A DNA stretch of 6,068 nt from an uncultured Bacteroidales bacterium (GTDB taxonomy: Bacteria > Bacteroidota > Bacteroidia > Bacteroidales > P3): positions 1 to 6,068 of the forward strand of contig CAJOQB010000037.1 in the NCBI GenBank assembly GCA_905236405.1. Direction: 5' to 3'. Below, piece by piece: positions 1 to 6,068 of this stretch. How positions within the stretch are numbered: the stretch's first letter is position 1; each line of letters starts with the position of its first letter. Below the pieces are notes generated by a model. That model had not been told where the DNA came from, did not search any database, and saw only the letters and a program-made list of their open reading frames with translations. The position numbers were made by a program, and so were the translations under genes.

Positions 1-2173
1 CGAGATGATGGCCGACATCGACAAGAACACTGTCGACATGGTGCCTACCTACGACAACGAGGGCGAGGAGCCTTCGGTGCTTCCTGCCAAGATTCCCAAC
101 CTGCTCATCAACGGCTCGAACGGCATCGCTGTCGGTATGGCCACCAACATGCCCACCCACAACCTGCGCGAGGTGATGGACGGCTGTATCGCCTATATCG
201 ACAACACCGACATCACCATCGAGGAGCTGATGCAGTACATCAAGGCTCCCGATTTCCCGTTGGGCGGCATCATCTACGGCTACAACGGTGTGCGTGACGC
301 CTATATGACGGGCCGCGGCTCCATCATCCTCCGTGCCGACACCAGCATCGAGACCGACGCCAAAGGCCGCAACATGATTGTGGCCCACTCGATACCCTAC
401 AACATCAACAAGGCCGAGATGATAAAGAAACAGGCCCAGTTGGTGACGGACAAGAAGATTGAGGGTATCACCGACATCCGCGACGAGAGCGACAAGGACG
501 GCATCCGTGTGGTCTACTACCTTCGTCACGACGTGGTGCCCAACGTCATCTTGAACAAGCTGTTCCAGATGTCGGAGCTGCAGTCGAGCTTCGCTGTCAA
601 CAATATCGCTTTGGTCAAGGGCCGACCGATGCTGCTCAACCTGAAGCAACTGATATCCAACTTTGTCGAGCACCGCGAGGATGTGGTCACCCGTCGCACT
701 CGTTTCGAGATGGAGGAGGCCGAACGCAGGGCGCATATCCTGCAGGGCTTGCTCAAGGCGCTCGACATCATCGACGAGATTATCCAGCTGATAAGGAGCT
801 CGGCCAGCGTCGACGAGGCTCGTCAGGGGCTGATGGATCGCTGGGGCTTCAGCGACCTGCAGTCGCGCGCCATCGTCGAGATGCGTCTGCGTCAGCTCAC
901 CGGTTTGGAACGTCAGAAGCTGCAAGACGAATACGACGAGAAAATCGCTTTCATCGAGCGTTGCAAGGAGATACTGGGCAACCACGACGTGCTGATGCAG
1001 GTCATTAAGGAGGAGTTGGCCGAGGTTCGCGACAAATACGGCGACGAGCGTCGCACGCTAATCAACTACCAGGGCGGCAACTTCAGCATCGAGGACATGA
1101 TTCCCAACTCGAAGGTTGTGATTACCATCAGCCACATGGGATATATCAAACGCACGTTGCTGAGCGAGTACCGCGCCCAGACTCGCGGCGGCGTGGGCTC
1201 GAAAGGCAGCGCCGTGCGTAGCGAGGACTTTGTGGAGCATATCTTCATGGCCACCAACCACAACTACATCCTCCTATTCACCGAGAAGGGACGATGCTAC
1301 TGGATTCGTGCCTTCGACATCCCGGAAGGGGAGAAGAACACCAAGGGCCGTGCTATCCTCAACTTGATAAACATCGAGCCCGACGACAAGGTGAAGGCTT
1401 ATGTCAACGTCACCTCGCTCAAGGACGAGGACTATATCAACAACCACTATATCGTGCTCTGCACCAAGAACGGTATCATCAAGAAGACGCAGCTGGAAGC
1501 CTACTCGCGTCCCCGCACCAACGGCATCATTGCCATCAACGTCCGCGAGGACGACGAACTGCTCGAGGCCCGTCTGACCGACGGCCAGTCTCAGTTGGTG
1601 ATTGCCAAGAAGGGCGGCAAGGTGGTGCGTTGCCCCGAAGAGGAGTTCCGTCCCATGGGCCGCAACGCCAGCGGTGTCAAGGGTGTCACCCTCGAAGGGG
1701 AGGACGACTATGTGGTCAGCATGCTGGCGGTCGACAACGCCGAGGACACCATCATGGTGGTCTCGGAAAACGGCTACGGCAAACGCTCCGACTTGGAAGA
1801 GTACCGTACCACTCACCGTGGCGGCAAGGGTGTGAAGACGTTGCAGATTACCGAGAAGACCGGCAAGTTAGTGGCTGTCACCAACGTCACCGACGCCAAC
1901 GACCTGATGATTATCAACCGTTCGGGTGTTACCATCCGCATGAGTGTCGCCGACCTGCGTGTCATGGGTCGCAACACCCAAGGCGTCAAGCTCATCAACC
2001 TGCGTGGCAAAGACACCATCGCCTCCATCACCAAGGTGGATGCCGAACCTGAAGAGGCTGTCGTGGAAGAGTCGGACAACGTTGAGACACCAGAAAACAC
2101 CGACCAACCCGTCAACCCTGAAGGCACGGAAAACATGGACAACACCGAGTCGTCGCCTATCAACGAGGAATAA
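1..2173 (+). CDS. gyrA: DNA gyrase subunit A, C-terminal ~85% (5' end outside window)
   Basis: GyrA is the DNA breakage-reunion and wrapping subunit of the A2B2 gyrase that introduces negative supercoils. The first whole codon is at 2 and 723 residues are visible. Numbering from the ATG at 5, Ile41 within NGSNGIAVGMATN aligns with E. coli Ile174, the residue that bends the bound DNA. The window therefore opens about 11 residues after catalytic Tyr122, so the active site and quinolone-resistance region cannot be assessed. Tower and coiled-coil parts run to about residue 350, with RDESDKDGIRVV at 159-170 and LRQLTGLE at 295-302. A six-bladed DNA-wrapping pinwheel follows (about 370-678). It has a GyrA box QTRGGVG at 392-398 and a second box-like HRGGKG at 604-609. 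The end (679-722) is an acidic tail with 16 Asp/Glu and no Lys/Arg. The E. coli insert in the helical region is absent, as in most non-proteobacterial GyrA. The ATG at 5 is internal and not the true start. Confidence 0.98.
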   Translation, partial: EMMADIDKNTVDMVPTYDNEGEEPSVLPAKIPNLLINGSNGIAVGMATNMPTHNLREVMDGCIAYIDNTDITIEELMQYIKAPDFPLGGIIYGYNGVRDAYMTGRGSIILRADTSIETDAKGRNMIVAHSIPYNINKAEMIKKQAQLVTDKKIEGITDIRDESDKDGIRVVYYLRHDVVPNVILNKLFQMSELQSSFAVNNIALVKGRPMLLNLKQLISNFVEHREDVVTRRTRFEMEEAERRAHILQGLLKALDIIDEIIQLIRSSASVDEARQGLMDRWGFSDLQSRAIVEMRLRQLTGLERQKLQDEYDEKIAFIERCKEILGNHDVLMQVIKEELAEVRDKYGDERRTLINYQGGNFSIEDMIPNSKVVITISHMGYIKRTLLSEYRAQTRGGVGSKGSAVRSEDFVEHIFMATNHNYILLFTEKGRCYWIRAFDIPEGEKNTKGRAILNLINIEPDDKVKAYVNVTSLKDEDYINNHYIVLCTKNGIIKKTQLEAYSRPRTNGIIAINVREDDELLEARLTDGQSQLVIAKKGGKVVRCPEEEFRPMGRNASGVKGVTLEGEDDYVVSMLAVDNAEDTIMVVSENGYGKRSDLEEYRTTHRGGKGVKTLQITEKTGKLVAVTNVTDANDLMIINRSGVTIRMSVADLRVMGRNTQGVKLINLRGKDTIASITKVDAEPEEAVVEESDNVETPENTDQPVNPEGTENMDNTESSPINEE

Positions 2174-2210
2174 TACCAATTACTAAAAATATTTAAAAAG
2201 GCAAGAAACA

Positions 2211-2246
2211 AACGGCTGCCAATACAAAATGTTAAAACAGGCCGTT
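2211..2246 (+). other. possible RNA hairpin in the gyrA-TPR gene spacer
   Basis: AACGGC at 2211-2216 and GCCGTT at 2241-2246 are perfect inverted copies. The pairing can extend by two base pairs (TG with CA) past a one-base bulge, leaving a loop of about 19 bases. No T-run follows, so it does not look like an intrinsic terminator. It could be an RNA processing or stability element between two co-transcribed genes, or chance. The rest of the 125-bp spacer is A-rich, with no TAnnTTTG-type Bacteroidota promoter that I can find. Confidence 0.25.
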
Positions 2247-2298
2247 AATTGAGCCAGAAACAAAAAAAAGTAACAAAACAAATAACATTCAAAGTATC

Positions 2299-3528
2299 AT
2301 GAAAAAATTGACCGTTGTCATGGCTTTTATCGCCATGTGTCTTACCGCAGGAGCCCAGTCGCTCAACCTCAGCAGTGCGTACGAGGCTCAAAACCGTGGT
2401 TACCTCAAGAAGGCCAAAGGCTACATCGATCAGGCTGCTGTACATGAGCAAACCAAGGCAGAACCCCAGACTTGGTTCTACTCCACGCTTATCTACTGCA
2501 AGATTGGTGGCGAGATCCAGAACAAGACCAAACAAGGCAAGGAACTCGCTTCGCTGTGCCCCGATTGGTATCGCACGGCCTATCAGTCTGTGATGAACTG
2601 GAAACAGTTCGACAAGGACGGTGAATACACCGAGAAGATTTCTCCTTTCTTTGCCTATATTGGCAATGTGTACTACGATTCGGCCTATGCCGTCTACAAG
2701 CGTAACCAGTTCGAGCGTTGCATGTCTCTGTGCGACACCGCCATCTCTATCTTCAACATGGGTCAGGGTAACAAACAGAACACCCAAGTGACCTACTATC
2801 TGGCCGGTGCTGCCGCCTCGGGTGCCAAGGACAACGCTGCCGTGAAGAAATACTACAATCCTTTGGTGCAGTCGAAATACGACAACGACGAGGTCTACAA
2901 GACGCTCTTCGCTCTCTACAAGAACGACAAAGACACCGTCAACGCTGTGAAGATTGCCAACACCTTCCGCAAGAACTTCCCCAACAACATCGAGGCTGAC
3001 CAACTGATGGCCCAGGCTTATCTCTTGAACGGTAACATGGAAAAGGCAATGGAATGCCTCACCTCGGCTATCTCCAAGCAGGACACCAATCCTCAGGCAA
3101 AGGCTTCGCTGCTGTGCGCTGTGGCTGGTCTGTATGACAATGCCGGTCAGTTCGACAAGGCTGTCGAGAGCTACAATCAGGCATTGGCCATCGACCCCAA
3201 GCAATACGCTGTCAACTATGGTATGGGTTCGCTCTACTACAACCGTGCCGTCGACAAGCTGAACGCTGCCAACGATGTCGACCCCAACGACGAGACGGGT
3301 CTCTATGACAAGCTGCGTGCCGAGTCGAATGAGTGCTTCTCCAACTCCTCCAAATACTTCCAGGCTGCTATCGACTACATTGACGGCCTCGACGAGAAGG
3401 GCAAGAAACTCAACGAAGGCAACCTGATCAGCTGTCTCTATGCTCTCCGCACGGTCTACAGCCGTATCGGCAACGCCGAAGGCTTCCAGGCTGTCAACGA
3501 GCGTTACACCAAGCTGACCACCGAATAA
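2299..3528 (+). CDS. exported tetratricopeptide-repeat (TPR) protein
   Basis: This 409-residue protein starts with a typical signal peptide: KK at positions 2-3, a hydrophobic core at about 4-16, and a likely signal peptidase I site near AGA/Q at 17-20. The only early Cys (14) is preceded by Met, so there is no lipobox and a soluble periplasmic or surface protein is more likely than a lipoprotein. The mature part is all-helical with TPR-like units. The clearest is at about 271-304 (AGLYDNAGQFDKAVESYNQALAIDP), preceded by one at about 233-266. Weaker units lie near 120-153 and 166-199. TPR proteins are protein-binding scaffolds, and nothing shows the partner or any enzyme activity. The start is supported by the signal peptide; the leader is A-rich with no Shine-Dalgarno, as is usual in Bacteroidota. 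It lies 125 bp after gyrA on the same strand with no clear terminator between, so read-through from gyrA is plausible. Its function is unknown. Confidence 0.92.
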   Translation: MKKLTVVMAFIAMCLTAGAQSLNLSSAYEAQNRGYLKKAKGYIDQAAVHEQTKAEPQTWFYSTLIYCKIGGEIQNKTKQGKELASLCPDWYRTAYQSVMNWKQFDKDGEYTEKISPFFAYIGNVYYDSAYAVYKRNQFERCMSLCDTAISIFNMGQGNKQNTQVTYYLAGAAASGAKDNAAVKKYYNPLVQSKYDNDEVYKTLFALYKNDKDTVNAVKIANTFRKNFPNNIEADQLMAQAYLLNGNMEKAMECLTSAISKQDTNPQAKASLLCAVAGLYDNAGQFDKAVESYNQALAIDPKQYAVNYGMGSLYYNRAVDKLNAANDVDPNDETGLYDKLRAESNECFSNSSKYFQAAIDYIDGLDEKGKKLNEGNLISCLYALRTVYSRIGNAEGFQAVNERYTKLTTE

Positions 3529-3549
3529 CCAAGTGTATCAACCCAATGA

Positions 3550-3585
3550 AAGCGTGGCCTCTATCGACGGGGCCACGTTTTTTTT
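3550..3585 (+). terminator. Rho-independent terminator after the TPR gene
   Basis: CGTGGCC at 3553-3559 pairs with GGCCACG at 3571-3577. A-T and G-T pairs at the base can extend the stem to about 10 bp, with an 11-base loop. Eight T residues follow directly at 3578-3585. It begins 22 bp after the TPR stop codon and should end the gyrA-TPR transcript. Read from the minus strand the hairpin lacks a good T-run, so it appears to work in one direction only. Confidence 0.93.
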
Positions 3586-3599
3586 CCCAATAGAATGAT

Positions 3600-3803
3600 A
3601 TGGACAAGGAACAGAAGGAGAGACGGCTGAAAGAACTCCGCAGTTTGTTAGACAACTATCTCGATTTGGACTCCGATTTGGAGAACGACGAGTATGTGGC
3701 TCGCGGCAACGGATTCTGCGACGCCAAATACAGCGAAGATTTCGTCGAAGGGCAGATCGCCCGTATCAAAGAGGAAATCGCTGCGTTGGAGAACGAAGAA
3801 TGA
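3600..3803 (+). CDS. small acidic helical protein of unknown function (67 aa)
   Basis: I do not recognise this protein. It has a charged N-terminal helix (about 3-23) with hydrophobic residues at 10, 13, 16, 17, 20, 21 and 23. A central acidic and Gly-containing stretch follows (24-48, including a GNGFCD motif at 36-41 with the only Cys). A second amphipathic helix (49-66) has Ile53, Ile56, Ile60 and Leu63 in coiled-coil-like spacing. This suggests a helical hairpin or a dimer. There is no signal peptide or membrane segment, so it is probably cytoplasmic. Third positions favour C/G as in the neighbours, and no better reading frame covers the region, which supports a real gene. The ATG at 3600 lies 14 bp after the terminator T-run with no visible Shine-Dalgarno. 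The gene ends 15 bp before the 3' end of the convergent transporter gene. It could still be a chance reading frame. Confidence 0.7.
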   Translation: MDKEQKERRLKELRSLLDNYLDLDSDLENDEYVARGNGFCDAKYSEDFVEGQIARIKEEIAALENEE

Positions 3804-3818
3804 AGGAGGCTCTCCTCA

Positions 3819-5429
3819 TCAGAAGCCTGGCAGCTGGATGAACAGGGTGGGCAGCATCAGGACAAAGCCTATGATGATGAGGAAGAGGATGAACTTCCAC
3901 ACCCATTTGAGCCATGTGCCGTAGGGGATACGTGCAATGCCCAAACAGCCGATGAGGACTCCGCTGGTGGGAGTCAGCATGTTGGTGAACCCGTCGCCAA
4001 ACTGGAAGGCCAGCACGGTGGTCTGTCGCGACACGTTGATGAGGTCGGCGAACTGCGACATGATGGGCATGGTGAGCGCTGCCTTGGCGCTGCCACTCGG
4101 CATGATGATATTAAGGAGGGTCTGGAAGATATACATGACGGCAAGGCTGGCCACTTCGCCTGTCTGTGCCAACGAGCGAGTGAGTCCGTAGAGTATGGTG
4201 TCGATGACCATGCCGTCACGAAGAATGAAGATGATGCCGCTGGCTAATCCCACCACCAACGCTGCCGAGAGGATGTCTTTGCATCCAGCAAGGAAGAGCT
4301 TGGCAATGCTGTCGGCACTCTGCGAGTCGGCGATGCCACTGAGCAATCCCATGGCAAAGAAGAGCGATGCTATCTCGAGCACATACCATCCATAGCCAAG
4401 CACGCCGGCAATGAGATAGAAGATGGTGAAGAAAAGGATGTCGAGAATCAGGAAATGGACACTCTTACGACAAGCGAAGAAACCACTGATGACAAACAAT
4501 GCACTGAGGATGGGGAAGAGGACAATGGTGCTGGTGCCGTTGCCAACGCTGATGTTTGTGGTCGGATGTTGGATGGCTAAGAAGAGTGAGACTGCCGATA
4601 TCACTATATAAACAATCCATGCGATACGTGGTGTGTGGTATTCCACAGGATGCTGCTCCTGTTCGGCAGCACGGTTGCGCCAATGTTCGTCGAGTTGATA
4701 TACGGGCGACTTCTCGGGATGCCGCTTCACGCGATTGGCATAGAGCAACACAAAAGCAATACCGATAATGGTCAGAATGAACCAGCACACCAGTCGATAA
4801 TCAAGTCCGGAGAATATGGGCAGCTCTGCGATGCCTTGGGCTATGCCGATGGTGAAGGGGTTGAGGATGGCTCCTGCAAATCCGATATGGGCAGCCATGT
4901 AACACATACAGAGTCCTGTCAATGAATCGAACCCCATGGAAATAGCCAATGGAATGAAGATGACGACAAAGGCGATGGTCTCCTCGCTCATGCCGAAGAC
5001 GGCTCCAAAGATGCTGAACATCGTCATCACCAAGGCAATGATGATGTTCTCCACACCCAGTTTCTGAAAGAGTTTATAACGTTTGAGCCGTTGCACCCGA
5101 CGCAGGAATGCCATCACGCCCACGTCGATGGCATGGCTGTTGTTGAGTATCCAAAAGGCTCCTCCCACCATCAAGATGAAGATGATGATGTCCGCTTTGT
5201 CGACAAAGCCGTTGAACAAGGCAGAGAACACCTGCCATGTCTGTGGAGCGTTCTCGACATAGTGAAACGAATCGTTTTTGACCACCTCGCGAGTGGACAT
5301 GCTTCCGTCGGCATTCTCTATGTTGATGGTCTCTCGCACAAACTCTCCGCTGGGGACAACCCATGTCAGCACTGCTGCGATGAGGATGAGGAAGAAGACA
5401 ATGGTGAAGGTGTGTGGTATTCGTTTCAT
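3819..5429 (-). CDS. YfcC/DcuC-family inner-membrane transporter
   Basis: This 536-residue, very hydrophobic protein resembles E. coli YfcC, in the DcuC-like part of the ion-transporter superfamily. Shared signatures are FGMSEETIAF (144-153), the LNPFTIGIAQGIAELPIFSG segment (189-208), MPSGSAKAALTMPI (443-456) and VLAFQFGDGF (472-481). They form two related halves, each with a conserved polar segment likely to line the substrate site. The first span is at about 8-25, and a hydrophilic loop at 232-266 links the halves. Substrate is not readable: the family is variously annotated for C4-dicarboxylates or basic amino acids. I chose the ATG at 5429 because MKRIPHTFTIVFFL matches the usual family N-terminus. 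An in-frame ATG at 5477 would add 16 residues but lies inside the purC terminator. The central region (about 287-345) seems longer than in E. coli YfcC. The gene is co-directional with purC and convergent with the 67-aa gene. Confidence 0.92.
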   Translation of the reverse strand: MKRIPHTFTIVFFLILIAAVLTWVVPSGEFVRETINIENADGSMSTREVVKNDSFHYVENAPQTWQVFSALFNGFVDKADIIIFILMVGGAFWILNNSHAIDVGVMAFLRRVQRLKRYKLFQKLGVENIIIALVMTMFSIFGAVFGMSEETIAFVVIFIPLAISMGFDSLTGLCMCYMAAHIGFAGAILNPFTIGIAQGIAELPIFSGLDYRLVCWFILTIIGIAFVLLYANRVKRHPEKSPVYQLDEHWRNRAAEQEQHPVEYHTPRIAWIVYIVISAVSLFLAIQHPTTNISVGNGTSTIVLFPILSALFVISGFFACRKSVHFLILDILFFTIFYLIAGVLGYGWYVLEIASLFFAMGLLSGIADSQSADSIAKLFLAGCKDILSAALVVGLASGIIFILRDGMVIDTILYGLTRSLAQTGEVASLAVMYIFQTLLNIIMPSGSAKAALTMPIMSQFADLINVSRQTTVLAFQFGDGFTNMLTPTSGVLIGCLGIARIPYGTWLKWVWKFILFLIIIGFVLMLPTLFIQLPGF

Positions 5430-5451
5430 GTTGATAGACTCTTGATGGATG

Positions 5452-5494
5452 AAAAAAAGGGGGTGCAGAGAAAGCATAGCTCCTTTGCACCCCC
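5452..5494 (-). terminator. Rho-independent terminator after purC, minus strand
   Basis: On the minus strand, GGGGGTGCA (5494-5486) pairs with TGCACCCCC (5467-5459), a perfect 9-bp GC-rich stem. A few further pairs (GAG with CTC, or AAG with CTT) are possible inside the loop. Seven T residues follow at 5458-5452. It begins 22 bp after the purC stop codon. The plus strand has no T-run after the stem, so it works in the purC direction only. Only 22 bp separate the T-run from the transporter ATG at 5429. Confidence 0.94.
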
Positions 5495-5516
5495 TCGGTA
5501 TGGGGTAGTGTATGTG

Positions 5517-6068
5517 TTATTTCATGTTGGCGTTAAGCCATTCGGTGACGTTCCGCTCGATGCGAGCTGCCACATCGTCGCTGTCGCTGGCTTTGACAAA
5601 CTTCTCGCCACAGATATGTTCGTACAGTTCGATGTAACGGTCGGTGATGGAGTTGACAATCTCGTCGGTCATCTCGGGCACTTGCTGGCCTTCCAATCCT
5701 TGGAAACCATTTGCCATCAACCATTCGCGTACAAACTCTTTCGAGAGTTGGCGTTGGCGTTCGCCTTTGGCTTGACGCTCTTCATATCCGTCGGCATAGA
5801 AGTAACGGCTGCTGTCGGGCGTGTGTATCTCGTCGATGAGATAGATTTTCCCGTCACGTTTGCCAAACTCGTATTTGGTGTCGACAAGTATCAGCCCTTG
5901 TGCGGCAGCAATCTCGGTGCCTCTTTGGAAGAGAGCGAGAGCATATCGTTCGAGCTGTTCGTAATCTTCGCGGTCGACAAGACCGGTGTTGATGATTTCT
6001 TCCTTGGAAATGTTTTGGTCATGACCTTCGTCGGCCTTGGTGGTAGGTGTCACGATGGGGGTGGGGAA
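5517..6068 (-). CDS. purC: SAICAR synthetase (PurC), C-terminal part; N-terminus outside window
   Basis: Phosphoribosylaminoimidazole-succinocarboxamide synthase is a cytoplasmic enzyme of de novo purine synthesis. It joins aspartate to CAIR using ATP to give SAICAR. The last 183 residues are visible and the frame stays open to the window edge (FPTPIVTPTTKADEGHD), so the GTG at 6053 is an internal Val codon and not a start. The conserved SAICAR-synthetase signature is LILVDTKYEFG at visible residues 59-69, followed by DEIHTPDSSRYF at 79-90, typical of the nucleotide- and substrate-binding region. The C-terminal extension (REWL, GFQG, QQVPEMTDEIV, RYIELYEHICGEKF) matches the long Ade1-like type of about 300-315 residues, unlike the ~237-residue E. 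coli enzyme. Roughly 130 residues are therefore missing. A strong terminator follows the stop, so purC is the last gene of its main transcript. Confidence 0.97.
   Translation of the reverse strand, partial: FPTPIVTPTTKADEGHDQNISKEEIINTGLVDREDYEQLERYALALFQRGTEIAAAQGLILVDTKYEFGKRDGKIYLIDEIHTPDSSRYFYADGYEERQAKGERQRQLSKEFVREWLMANGFQGLEGQQVPEMTDEIVNSITDRYIELYEHICGEKFVKASDSDDVAARIERNVTEWLNANMK

Noticed and set aside
1274..2052. Long alternative frames over the gyrA pinwheel region on both strands (minus 1274-1816, plus 1294-2052)
   Set aside because: They lie entirely within well-conserved gyrA. Their products are rich in Arg/His/Gln or Val/Asp, as expected from out-of-frame reading of GC-biased codons.
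2283..2290. TAACATTC before the TPR gene as a Bacteroidota -7 promoter box
   Set aside because: It matches TAnnTTTG only partly, has no TTTG-type upstream element and lies too close to the start codon.
2245..3204. 319-codon open frame on the minus strand opposite the TPR gene
   Set aside because: It is an antisense shadow produced by codon bias of the TPR gene. The product is low-complexity Val/Leu/His-rich with no recognisable domain, and the TPR frame has a signal peptide and repeats.
3595..3630. ATG at 3595 giving an 11-codon overlapping frame before the small gene
   Set aside because: It is very short, out of frame with the 67-aa gene and has no ribosome site. It is most likely chance, though it could compete weakly for initiation.
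3804..3816. Hairpin AGGAG-GCT-CTCCT between the convergent 3' ends, as a bidirectional terminator
   Set aside because: The stem is only 5 bp with a 3-base loop and neither strand has a T-run, so it is too weak to call.
6051..6053. GTG at 6053 as the purC start
   Set aside because: The frame continues upstream to the window edge with conserved PurC sequence (FPTPI), so this is an internal Val codon.

Overview
This window looks like a stretch of a Bacteroidota chromosome, most likely order Bacteroidales. The GyrA sequence fits that group: it has no gamma-proteobacterial insert in its helical domain and it carries a QTRGGVG-type GyrA box. The PurC is the long, Ade1-like form, and start codons sit in A-rich leaders without convincing Shine-Dalgarno sites. 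Coding regions favour C or G at third positions, while the intergenic DNA is A/T-rich. The genus cannot be fixed from this sequence; Prevotellaceae or a relative is a guess.

Layout. (1) Bases 1-2173, plus strand: gyrA without its first ~130 codons, which include the catalytic tyrosine and the quinolone-resistance region. (2) Bases 2299-3528, plus strand: a secreted or periplasmic tetratricopeptide-repeat protein, 125 bp after gyrA with no strong terminator between them, closed by a clear intrinsic terminator at 3550-3585. (3) Bases 3600-3803, plus strand: a small acidic, helix-rich protein of unknown function that starts 14 bp after that terminator. (4) Bases 3819-5429, minus strand: a YfcC/DcuC-family membrane transporter, convergent with the small gene. 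(5) Bases 5452-5494, minus strand: a strong intrinsic terminator for purC, lying directly upstream of the transporter start. (6) Bases 5517-6068, minus strand: the C-terminal part of purC, running off the right edge.

The genes are mostly housekeeping (DNA topology, purine synthesis) plus one transporter. No functional link joins the plus-strand and minus-strand groups. I see no mobile element, CRISPR array, tRNA, rRNA or phage signature, and no convincing evidence of a new multi-gene system. Points worth a second look are the unrecognised 67-residue gene, two genes that begin almost inside terminators, an in-frame start codon in a terminator loop, and an apparent extra pair of membrane spans in the middle of the transporter.
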